NCBI RefSeq assembly: GCF_020176955.2 | Contig: NZ_JAIUCZ020000013.1 | Coordinates: 239,581-303,580 of the forward strand | Direction of reading: 5' to 3' | DNA length: 64,000 nucleotides | Source of the DNA: Nocardia sp. alder85J | GTDB lineage: Bacteria; Actinomycetota; Actinomycetes; Mycobacteriales; Mycobacteriaceae | Part shown: piece after piece, positions 24,877 through 32,324 of the stretch | How the letters are laid out: every line of letters starts with the position of its first letter | How positions within the stretch are numbered: position 1 is the first letter of the stretch | The notes under the pieces: generated by a model | What the model was told of the DNA's origin: nothing | The model's input: the letters and a program-made list of their open reading frames with translations, nothing else | The model's database searches: none | Position numbers and translations under genes: made by a program

Positions 24877-25818
24877 ATGCTCTTCGGAATCTGGCCCGGC
24901 GTCGTCACCGCCGACCTCGTCGATCTGAGTCCGCTGGAAACCCCGCCGGAAGATCCGGCCGCCACCCTCGCGGCCCTGCGTGAGTTGCAAGGGCCCGCAA
25001 GCGATTTCCATGTCCGCTGTTATCGGCATTTCGGCCCCGGGACGAGTGGTCGGCTGCGCACACCACCGCCGACCCCGGCCCGGCCGGAGCTGTACGCGGG
25101 CGAGGGCCGGCGGATCGATCTGGTCGCGTGTTATCAGAGCCCGCGCCCGGATGCGAGCGGATTCGCCGAGTTCGTGCGCCGGGCCGTGCGGGACGTCGCG
25201 GCGTGGGGCGGTGGCAAGGTGCAGGTCGGTGAGGAGCTGAATGTGCCTGCGCCACAGGACGGTGGCAGCCCCGGATGTTTCGAGGCCGTCGCCGCCGGGG
25301 TCGCCGCCGCGTTCGACGAACGCGCGCGGCTCGGCGCGCCGGTCGAGATCGGCGTGAATTCGGCGGGTCTCGCCGACCCGGAATTCTGGCGGCGGATGGC
25401 GGATGCCCTCGGACCGGACCTGCTCGCCGCGCTCGACTACGTCGCTCTCGACGCGTTTCCCGATGTGTTCCACCGCATTCCGCACGACCGGCTGGCCGGG
25501 TCGGTCACATTCCTGGTGCAGCGATTCCGTGCGGTCACCGCCGAGGTCGGCGTCCCGGTGCGCACACCCGTGCACATCACCGAGACCGGCTGGCCGACCG
25601 GACCCGATCGAGACGAGGCCACCCAGTGCGAGGTGCTGCGGACCGTGGCGGACGCGGTGCTCGCCGCGAACGCCGGCGTCGCGGTGTACGAGTTCTTCGG
25701 GCTGCGGGACGGGCGCGGCGACGCCGGCTGGACCAACGGATTCGGGCTGCTACGAGACGATTACACGCCGAAGCCCGCCTTCGGAGTGGTGCGGGACCTC
25801 ATCGCCGCCCGATCCTGA
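24877..25818 (+). CDS. PadR-controlled glycoside-hydrolase-like protein (GH17-type signature)
   Basis: A 313-residue protein without signal peptide that reads as a TIM-barrel glycosidase: the strand ends VQVGEELNVPAP, VDLDAFPDVF-like and PVHITETGWPTG are followed by YEFFGLRDGR and the C-terminal FGLLRDDYTPKPAF seen in many clan-A hydrolases. The ETGWP motif is the nucleophile signature of GH17 beta-1,3-glucanases; the acid/base is presumably a Glu in GEELN. ATG 24877 is chosen because GGAGG lies five to six bases upstream; ATG 24865 is possible. Substrate unknown. A cytoplasmic enzyme of this type under PadR control is uncommon. Confidence 0.65.
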   Translation: MLFGIWPGVVTADLVDLSPLETPPEDPAATLAALRELQGPASDFHVRCYRHFGPGTSGRLRTPPPTPARPELYAGEGRRIDLVACYQSPRPDASGFAEFVRRAVRDVAAWGGGKVQVGEELNVPAPQDGGSPGCFEAVAAGVAAAFDERARLGAPVEIGVNSAGLADPEFWRRMADALGPDLLAALDYVALDAFPDVFHRIPHDRLAGSVTFLVQRFRAVTAEVGVPVRTPVHITETGWPTGPDRDEATQCEVLRTVADAVLAANAGVAVYEFFGLRDGRGDAGWTNGFGLLRDDYTPKPAFGVVRDLIAARS

Positions 25819-25854
25819 TCGCGGACCTGCCCGGCCGGGCCGTCGCTCGCCGCT

Positions 25855-25965
25855 GTGCGTGGCTCGGCCGCTGGTGGACCGCGATCGGGGTGCCCCGGCC
25901 GGGCTGCGGATCGGCGTCGTGCGTGGCTCGGCTGCCGGTGGACCGCGATCGGGGTGCCCCGGCCG
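25855..25965. repeat. 64-bp-period tandem duplication
   Basis: Two 47-bp copies beginning GTGCGTGGCTCGGC (25855-25901 and 25919-25965) differ at only two positions and start 64 bp apart. They lie in the non-coding gap between the GH17-like gene and the TetR remnant and overlap no recognised gene. Confidence 0.85.
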
Positions 25966-26005
25966 AGCGAAGGTCCGTCCCGCAATGGTGGCGCGGCCGG
26001 GCCGC

Positions 26006-26590
26006 TCAGTCGGGTGGCAGGCCCACGGCGGCGCGCATGGCGGCGCGGCCGCGGGCCGCCGCGCCGGGATCCTCGAGCAATTGGATCTCCTGGTTGATCG
26101 CCATCGCGAGGCCGATCAGCGTGGTGGCGACCTCGTCCGGTGGCCGGTGGGTGGTGAATTCGCTTCGGGCGGCGCGGTATTCGTCCGTCAGCTGGGTGCG
26201 CCAGGCGGTGACCGCGGTGCGTACCTGATCGCGCAGCGGCCCGGGGCGGCCGTCGAGTTCCGTAGAGGCGGCGGTCACGAAACAGCCGCCCGGGAACGGA
26301 CATTCGGCCAGATAGCCGATCCAGGCGTCGATCAGCCGGGCCAGCCGGTCTGCGCCCGGCGGTACTCCGTCGAGCGGATCGACCACGGTCGTCCGGAAGA
26401 TCCCGCCCGCGTGCCGGAGGGCCGCGGCCTGCAATTGCTCGCGGGAGCCGAAGGGGCCGAGCACGCCGGACTTGCTCATGCCCAGTCCGTCGGCCAGGGA
26501 GCCGATGGTCAGGCCCTCCAGTCCCACGCGCGACGCCTCCATGACGGCGAACAGGACGATCCGGTCCCGCGTGCGGGACGCGGTCCCGGC
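26006..26590 (-). pseudogene. TetR-family regulator lacking its start codon
   Basis: The sequence encodes a normal TetR protein from helix 1 onwards (RTRDRIVLFAVMEASRVGLEG, then GSLADGLGMSKSGVLGPFGS and a full ligand domain ending AAVGLPPD). Upstream of helix 1 there is no ATG, GTG or TTG in frame before the reading enters the next gene; the first internal Met (26542) lies inside helix 1 and would remove part of the DNA-binding domain. Coding character switches at about 26590 to the opposite strand, where another gene fragment begins. The simplest reading is a deletion that removed the start region. An assembly error is possible. Confidence 0.65.
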
Positions 26591-26722
26591 AGCACGCTCA
26601 ACGGCCCGGACGGGGTGTACGCGCCCCGGCTGGCGGAGGATGCGACGCGACCGGCGATGGACAACATCGCCGCGCTGCTCGGCCGCGACCCGAGCCGGCG
26701 GGTCGGCGAGGCGGTCGGCTAA
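26591..26722 (+). pseudogene. C-terminal fragment of an unidentified gene
   Basis: Forty-three codons (STLNGPDGVYAPRLAEDA to VGEAVG) ending at TAA 26720 have the strong third-position G/C bias of real coding sequence but no start. The fragment meets the headless TetR gene head to head at 26590, as expected if a deletion took out a shared divergent promoter region. The parent family is not recognised. Confidence 0.5.
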
Positions 26723-26886
26723 CGGCCCAGCGCGCGCCGGAACAGGCCCTGGGCCGGGGCGGCCGAACCGTCGTGACCGGGGCACCATTGGTCCGCGGGT
26801 ACGCCGGCACGGACCTGGTCGACGTGCTGGCCGCAGCCGGACCAGGTGGTCTTGCCGCAGGTGGTACAGCGAACGGGTTGGCACAT
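26719..26886 (-). CDS. Small four-cysteine (zinc-ribbon-like) protein
   Basis: A 55-residue protein beginning MCQPVRCTTCGKTTWSGC and followed by GQHVDQVRAGVPADQWCPGH. The CxxC and later Cys/His residues look like a metal-binding knuckle. An AGAGGA ribosome site stands seven bases before ATG 26886. Very similar short proteins are widespread and annotated only as hypothetical in mycolata. Its stop overlaps that of the convergent fragment at 26722. Confidence 0.75.
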   Translation of the reverse strand: MCQPVRCTTCGKTTWSGCGQHVDQVRAGVPADQWCPGHDGSAAPAQGLFRRALGR

Positions 26887-27042
26887 GGGGGAGTCCTCTC
26901 GGTTCGGCCGGGCCGGGGTGGCCGGGTAGGCGGTGTCTCCGGCACAGCCTCGCACGGTCTCCGGGACAGCCTTGCACACGAGTCCGACACGAATCGTGCG
27001 CCGGGTGTGCATCCGAGGCCGCCGAGTCCCCCGGCCGGGAGA

Positions 27043-28362
27043 TCACATGCCCCGGCACTCCACCAGCGGCGGCGGATAGGACGGCGCCGCCAGCGGCGCC
27101 CGCCACGGCCGGTGCACCGTGGCGGCGGGCACCTCGGCCAGTTCCGGAATCCAGCGGCGGACGTAGGCGCCGCCGGGGTCGTGGCGTTCGGCCTGGAGGA
27201 TCGGATTGAGCACGCGGTTGGGGCGGGTGTCGGTGCCGGTGCCCGCCACCCACTGCCAGTTCAGCTGGTTGTTGGCGACATCGGCGTCGACCAGCCAGTG
27301 CAGGAAGTGCCGCGCGCCCACCCGCCAGTCCACGCCCAGGGTCTTGACCAGGAAACTGGCCGCGATCAGCCGCGCCCGGCCCGGCATCCAGCCCTCGGCC
27401 CGCAACTGCCGCAACCCGGCGTCGACCACCGGATAACCGGTGCGGCCGGCGCACCAGGCCGCCGCCGCCTTCGGATCGTCGCGCCAGCGGGTCTGCCGCG
27501 GCCGGTAGTCGTTCCAGCCCGCGTCCGGCCGCGCGCACAGCAGTTGATGGTTGAAGTCACGCCACGCCAGCTGCCGGATGAACGCCTCCGCGCCGGGCTG
27601 GGCGGTATCGGCGCGGTGGACGATCTCCGCCGGCGACAGGCAGCCGAAATGCAGGTACGGCGACAGGCGTGAGGTGGCGTCGGCGCCCAGTTCGTCGCTC
27701 TGCGTGTCGTAGTGCTCGACCGGCCCGGACAGCCAGTGCCGCAACAGTTTACGGCCGGCCTGCTCGCCACCGACCTGCAGTTCGGGCGAACTGTCCTCGG
27801 CGCTGTCGGCGAAATCCGGTAGCGGATCGGAGGCGATCGGCGGCACCACGATGTCGTGCGGCGGGCGCAGCGGCTTGCGCAGCGGGATCTCCCGCCAGCG
27901 CCGGTAGTACGGGGTGAAGACCGAGAAATGATCCCGGCCGGTCGCCGGGGTCAGCTCGGAGCGGTCGACCGCCGTGATCGAGGACGGGTGGGTGTGCACC
28001 AGGCAGTCGTGGTGCTCCAGCCGCTCCCGCAGCCGCCGCTCCCGGCGACGGCTGTACCAGCTCACATCGGCGGCCACGTGCACACTCTCCGCGTGCGCCT
28101 CGGCGGCGACCTTCGCGACCACCTCGGCGACCTCGCCGTGCCGCACGATCAGGCGACCGCCGAGCGCTTGCAGTCCGGCGTCCAGTTCGGCGAGTGCGGC
28201 GCCGAGGAAGCGCATCCGATTGGGGGCGGCGGTGCGTTTCAGCAGATCCTCGTCGACGACGAACAGCGGGACCACGGCGGCGCCCTCCCGGCACGCCGCA
28301 GTCAGCATCGGGTTGTCGTGCACCCGCAGATCCCGGGTGAACAGGGCGATGGTCACGCACAT
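27043..28362 (-). CDS. phr: Deoxyribodipyrimidine photolyase
   Basis: A 439-residue cryptochrome/photolyase family enzyme. The N-terminal antenna-binding domain opens CVTIALFTRDLRVHDNP; the FAD domain contains TSRLSPYLHFGCLSP, RQLAWRDFNHQLL, RTGYPVVDAGLRQL and HFLHWLVDADVANNQLNWQW. These are the signatures of CPD photolyases that repair UV dimers using blue light. ATG 28362 follows GGAAGGAAG. The light-responsive-type regulator encoded divergently at 28536 supports a DNA-repair photolyase under light control. Confidence 0.9.
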   Translation of the reverse strand: MCVTIALFTRDLRVHDNPMLTAACREGAAVVPLFVVDEDLLKRTAAPNRMRFLGAALAELDAGLQALGGRLIVRHGEVAEVVAKVAAEAHAESVHVAADVSWYSRRRERRLRERLEHHDCLVHTHPSSITAVDRSELTPATGRDHFSVFTPYYRRWREIPLRKPLRPPHDIVVPPIASDPLPDFADSAEDSSPELQVGGEQAGRKLLRHWLSGPVEHYDTQSDELGADATSRLSPYLHFGCLSPAEIVHRADTAQPGAEAFIRQLAWRDFNHQLLCARPDAGWNDYRPRQTRWRDDPKAAAAWCAGRTGYPVVDAGLRQLRAEGWMPGRARLIAASFLVKTLGVDWRVGARHFLHWLVDADVANNQLNWQWVAGTGTDTRPNRVLNPILQAERHDPGGAYVRRWIPELAEVPAATVHRPWRAPLAAPSYPPPLVECRGM

Positions 28363-28535
28363 CGACGTACTTCCTTCCGCGGATCGCTGTGCGGCCGGGG
28401 GCGGGTGATCGTGACGCGGATCCTGCGCCGCCGGACGCGGTGGACCGATCTCTCCACCACCATACCGCACTATCGATGCACAAACGATGCGCCTGGTCGG
28501 CGTACGGACGGCCGGGCTACGGGCACAATGAAGGT

Positions 28536-29387
28536 ATGCCCGCGGGACCCGTGTCAGATCCTCGCGCCGGGTACACCGTCGGCGCGGTCGCCGAGCGGCT
28601 CGGCGTCCCGACGGCGACGCTGCGCAGCTGGACCCAGCGGTACGGCATCGGCCCGTCGGGGCATCAGCCCGGCAGGCACCGCCTCTACACCGAGACCGAC
28701 ATCGCCGCGCTGGAACGCATGCTCGAACTCGTCCGCGCCGGGGTCAGCCCGGCCGGGGCCGCCGGTGCGGCCCGGGGCCCGCAGGCGGCGTTCGGCGATT
28801 CCGCCCGGTTGCTGAGCGCCGCGTTCGCCCTGGACTCCGACGCGGTCACCGGACTGCTCACCGCCCACCTGCGCGCCCACGGCGTGGTCGCCACCTGGGA
28901 CGAGCTGTGCCGCCCCGCTTTCGCGGAGATCGTCGCCGAACAGGAGCGCGGCACCGGCTGTATCGATGTCGAGCACCTGTTGTCCTGGTGCATCGCCGCG
29001 ACCCTCCAGCAGGGCTACCCGTCACCGGCCGCGCGGGCCACCGCCCTCCTCGCCTGCACCAGCGGCGAAACCCATTCCCTGCCTTTGGAAGTACTGCGTT
29101 CCGCGCTGGCCGAACGCGGCGTCGCGGTGCTCATGCTCGGCGCGAACGTCCCGACCGCCGCGTTGCGCGACGCCCTCGGCCGCACCCCCGCCCCGGCCAT
29201 GGTGGTGCTCTGGTCCCAGCAGGAGTCCACGGCCCTGGTCTCGGCCGTCCGCGCCTGCACCGACGCCGGCGCCCGGGTCCTGGTGGGCGGACCGGGCTGG
29301 TCGACGGCCCTGCTCCCCGACGACGTCCGGCCGCTACCCAGCCTGACCGACGCGGTGACCGAACTGCTCCGAGTCGGCCCCCGGTGA
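28536..29387 (+). CDS. LitR/CarH-like MerR-family regulator with cobalamin-binding domain
   Basis: A 283-residue regulator: MerR helix-turn-helix (YTVGAVAERLGVPTATLRSW, about residues 10-29), a four-helix segment, and a Rossmann-like B12-binding domain. SGETHSLPLEVL carries the histidine that serves as lower ligand in LitR/CarH proteins, followed by GVAVLMLGANVP. In that family adenosylcobalamin acts as the light sensor: the dark tetramer represses and light releases it. It is divergent from the photolyase gene with 173 bp between starts. Binding of B12 is an inference from motif and context. Confidence 0.85.
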   Translation: MPAGPVSDPRAGYTVGAVAERLGVPTATLRSWTQRYGIGPSGHQPGRHRLYTETDIAALERMLELVRAGVSPAGAAGAARGPQAAFGDSARLLSAAFALDSDAVTGLLTAHLRAHGVVATWDELCRPAFAEIVAEQERGTGCIDVEHLLSWCIAATLQQGYPSPAARATALLACTSGETHSLPLEVLRSALAERGVAVLMLGANVPTAALRDALGRTPAPAMVVLWSQQESTALVSAVRACTDAGARVLVGGPGWSTALLPDDVRPLPSLTDAVTELLRVGPR

Positions 29388-29746
29388 AAGTGCCCGTTCC
29401 GAATTCGCTTGTCCGCAGCGAGATGTCGTTGCCGCGGTCCGTCCTCGACCGATCCTGAGGCCGAGTCGCGGTGAGTGGCCTGCCTGCCGGGATGGCACTG
29501 ACCTCGTGCTCGGCGATGCACGAATTCGGGTGTCCGGCACACGGCACGGTGGTCGGCGACCGCACGGTGTCGCGGCGGCGAGGCTGTTGTCCACTGTGAA
29601 CCGTTGCGGCTTCCCGCTTGTCGACGCCGAGGTCGAGATGCGCTGAATTCGCCTGTCCGGCACGGGTTGCCGTCGTCGATGACTGCTCCCGGTTGCCGTA
29701 GCCGATCTGTCCCGGGCCGAGGATTCGGCACGAGGACGAGCAGCGG
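29388..29746. repeat. Gene-free region with three degenerate ~121-bp repeats
   Basis: The motif GAATTCG, a variable dinucleotide, then TGTCCG occurs at 29401, 29522 and 29645, i.e. every 121-123 bp. The second and third copies are both preceded by GATG and followed by GCAC. Between the motifs similarity is weak. No convincing gene or RNA is visible; this looks like an old tandem repeat. Confidence 0.55.
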
Positions 29747-31087
29747 TCAGCCCGAGGTGCGGCCGAAGAGGTGGCGCAGTGCCGGTTCGAGGTCGGGGGT
29801 GCGGAAACGGTGGCCGGCGGACTGGAGGCGGGTGGGCAGTACGCGCTGGCTGGCGGTGGCGAGTTCGGTGGCGCCCTCGGCGCCCAGCAGGAGGGCCGGG
29901 GCGAAGGACGGGATCGGTAACAGGGCCGGCCGGTGCAGGACTCGGGCCAGGGTGGCGGTGTACTCGATGTTGCGGACCGGGTGGGGTGCGACGGCATCGA
30001 CAGGGCCACTGAGGTTTCGGTCCCAGAGGGCGCGGTGGTAGATGTCGACCAGATCGTCGAGGCCGATCCAGGGTAGCCAGCCGCGACCGCTGCCGATGCG
30101 GCCACCGAGGCCCGCGCTGAACAGCGGGCGCAGCAGGCGCAGGGTGCCGCCGCGGGGCGATTGCACGATGCCGGTGCGTACCTTGACGATTCGCGCGGCG
30201 CCGGCCGCGTCGGCGGCGGTCTCCCAGCTGTCGACCAGGTCGGCGACGAATCCCTCGCCGCGGGAAGAGGTTTCGTCCAGGGTGTCATCGCCGCGGTCGG
30301 CGCCGTAGTAGCCGACCGCCGAGGCGCTGACGAAGACCGGGACGTCCGCCTCGGCGGCGCGGGCCGCCAGGCGTTCGGTCGGGGCGATGCGACTGTCGGC
30401 CACCGCGCGCTTGTGGGCCTCGGTGAAGCGGCCCGCGATCGAGGCGCCGGCCAGGTGGACCACCGCGTCGATGCCGTCGAGCAGGCCGGGGGCGGGGGCG
30501 TCCGGATTCCAGTGGCGTTCCCCGGGACCGGCGGGTCCGCGGACCAGGGGGACGACCGTGTGGCCGCCGGTGCGGAGGAATGCGGTCAGGGCGGTGCCGA
30601 CCAGGCCGGAGCTACCGGTGATCGCGATGGTGGCCGGGGTGTAGCCGTGGGCGGTCGCGTCCCGGTGCGCGGCGAGGTCGGCGATCAGCTGGCGGTGGCG
30701 GTAGTCGAACAGGGGGCGCAGCATCGCGGCGGGGATCGGTGTCTCGACGCGATCGGAGACCAGGGTCCGGTTCGGGCCCTGCTCCTCGAAGTCGTGGATG
30801 TGCCGCCAGGGCAGCACGCCGATGGGGGCGGAGGCCAGACCGTGCGTGACCAGGCGGTCGGTGAACCGGTGCGGCGGATCGTAGTCCGCGGCTTGATGTT
30901 CGGCCACCCACCGCAATCCGCCGGGCAGCCGCAGCACCGCGACGCCGTCGGCGAGCGAGGTCGCCTCGGACTCGATGCGCACCGGTTGCCAGGGCGGAGC
31001 CAGCCGGGTGAAGGCGCCCGGGCGGCTGTGCCAGGCGAACACCTCGGTCCGGGGCGCCGCGACGGCGCAGCAACATTCGATGCCCAC
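29747..31087 (-). CDS. TIGR01777-family epimerase with N-terminal SRPBCC domain
   Basis: A 446-residue two-domain protein. Residues 1-140 form a ligand-binding SRPBCC/cyclase-like domain (FTRLAPPWQPVRI, WRHIHDFEEQGP). From about 150 an extended short-chain dehydrogenase begins with the NAD motif ITGSSGLVGTAL, then VHLAGASIAGRF and SASAVGYYG, and ends in the TIGR01777 C-terminal block with RVLPTRLQSAGHRF. The fused architecture is the standard long form in Actinobacteria. The reaction is unknown; no operon partner is present. Confidence 0.88.
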   Translation of the reverse strand: MGIECCCAVAAPRTEVFAWHSRPGAFTRLAPPWQPVRIESEATSLADGVAVLRLPGGLRWVAEHQAADYDPPHRFTDRLVTHGLASAPIGVLPWRHIHDFEEQGPNRTLVSDRVETPIPAAMLRPLFDYRHRQLIADLAAHRDATAHGYTPATIAITGSSGLVGTALTAFLRTGGHTVVPLVRGPAGPGERHWNPDAPAPGLLDGIDAVVHLAGASIAGRFTEAHKRAVADSRIAPTERLAARAAEADVPVFVSASAVGYYGADRGDDTLDETSSRGEGFVADLVDSWETAADAAGAARIVKVRTGIVQSPRGGTLRLLRPLFSAGLGGRIGSGRGWLPWIGLDDLVDIYHRALWDRNLSGPVDAVAPHPVRNIEYTATLARVLHRPALLPIPSFAPALLLGAEGATELATASQRVLPTRLQSAGHRFRTPDLEPALRHLFGRTSG

Positions 31088-31163
31088 GGGTCGACTCTAG
31101 CGCCGACCGAGGGTCTTGAATCGTTTCTGCATCGATGGATGCCGATTCTTGATCATCCGCAGC

Positions 31164-32159
31164 TCAGCCGGGTGGATCGCGGACGATCAGATCGGCGGTG
31201 AAGACCTCCGAGGGCTGCGTGACCCCCGTCCGCAGCCGGGCGATCAGCATCCGGGTCGCGGCGACGGCCTGCTGTTCGCGCTTGGTGTCGACCGCGGTGA
31301 GTGGGGGGTGGTGCAGGCGGGCGATCATGCCGTCCGCGGTGATCAGGCCGACATCGCCGCGACCGGCGTCGGCCAGGGCCGCGGCGACCCCGTGCGCGAT
31401 CGAATCCAGCGGGGCGTACACGCAGTCGGTGTCCGGAAAGCGGTGCAGCAGTTCGGTGGTGGCCCGTCGTCCGGCCTCGCTGCGGGCGCGGTCGGCCTCG
31501 GCGACCGCCACCCGCGGCGGCGCCTCGTGGCGGGCGCACCAGTCGAGGTAGGCCCGATGGGTGCCGGCGGCGGTCTGGCGGCGGCTGGAGTCGACGACCA
31601 GGGCCGGGCGGGACCGGCCGCGGGCCAGGAAATGGCCGAGCGCGCACTCGACGGCGCTGTCGCGATCGAGCGAAACCGTTGCCACGTCCGGTCTTCCGGA
31701 GTCGCCGCTGATCACCACGACGGGCAGGCCGCGATCGGCGAGCAGGTCGACCAGGCCGTCGTCGGGGTCGGGATCGACGAGCAGTACGCCGTCGACGGCC
31801 AGTCCGGGCACCCAGCTCTCCGGATCCGACGGCGGGACCAGGGTGAGGGCGTAGCCGGCGTTGATGCTCTCGGTGGCGGCCGCGGCCGCCGTGCGCATGT
31901 ACCAGTCCAACCGGCCGTCGTGATCGGTGTGCTCGTCGGACATCAGCGAGGCGACGATGCCGAGCGTGTTGCCCGAACCGGTGCGCAGGGCGCGGGCGCG
32001 CGGGTCGGCGCGATAGCCGAGGTCGGCGGCGACCCGCAGAATGCGCTCGCGAGTGCGCTGATCCAGCCTGCCCTTGCCGTTGAGCGCGTGCGAGACCGTG
32101 GCGACGGAGACACCCGCGACTTCGGCGACATCACGGATGGTCGGGCGTGCGGTGGCCAG
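31164..32159 (-). CDS. LacI-family regulator with a CTG start codon
   Basis: A 331-residue LacI/GalR protein. The helix-turn-helix TIRDVAEVAGVSVATVSHAL begins seven residues from CTG 32159. No ATG, GTG or TTG exists in frame between the TGA stop four codons upstream and Met 31943, which would delete the whole DNA-binding domain. AGGAG sits five bases before the CTG, so CTG is the probable start. The remainder is a normal sugar-binding-type effector domain (VDGVLLVDPD, DSIAHGVAAAL, TAVDTKREQQ). It divergently faces the amidohydrolase operon, and two palindromes lie between. Confidence 0.8.
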   Translation of the reverse strand: MATARPTIRDVAEVAGVSVATVSHALNGKGRLDQRTRERILRVAADLGYRADPRARALRTGSGNTLGIVASLMSDEHTDHDGRLDWYMRTAAAAATESINAGYALTLVPPSDPESWVPGLAVDGVLLVDPDPDDGLVDLLADRGLPVVVISGDSGRPDVATVSLDRDSAVECALGHFLARGRSRPALVVDSSRRQTAAGTHRAYLDWCARHEAPPRVAVAEADRARSEAGRRATTELLHRFPDTDCVYAPLDSIAHGVAAALADAGRGDVGLITADGMIARLHHPPLTAVDTKREQQAVAATRMLIARLRTGVTQPSEVFTADLIVRDPPG

Positions 32160-32210
32160 CGTGTCTCCTCATCCTCGGGCGTCCGGGCCTCACGCCGATG
32201 CTACACGCTG

Positions 32211-32228
32211 CGGTAAAACGTTTTGGCA
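32211..32228. promoter_or_regulatory. LacI operator, distal
   Basis: The core AAAACGTTTT followed by GGCA matches the right half of the proximal operator exactly, while the left half is weaker. Its centre is 80 bp from that of the proximal site and 60 bp from the regulator start, fitting autoregulation or looping. Confidence 0.65.
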
Positions 32229-32290
32229 ACACGTTCTTAAAGCGCGTTCACGCCGACGCAACCCGGGCCGTGCACGCTGTGTCCATCCGA

Positions 32291-32308
32291 TGCCGAAACG
32301 TTTTGGCA
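32291..32308. promoter_or_regulatory. LacI operator, proximal
   Basis: TGCCGAAACGTTTTGGCA is an 18-bp palindrome with one mismatched pair and the central CG of LacI/GalR operators. It ends 16 bp before the amidohydrolase start. Confidence 0.8.
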
Positions 32309-32324
32309 GAGATGGAGGCACCCG

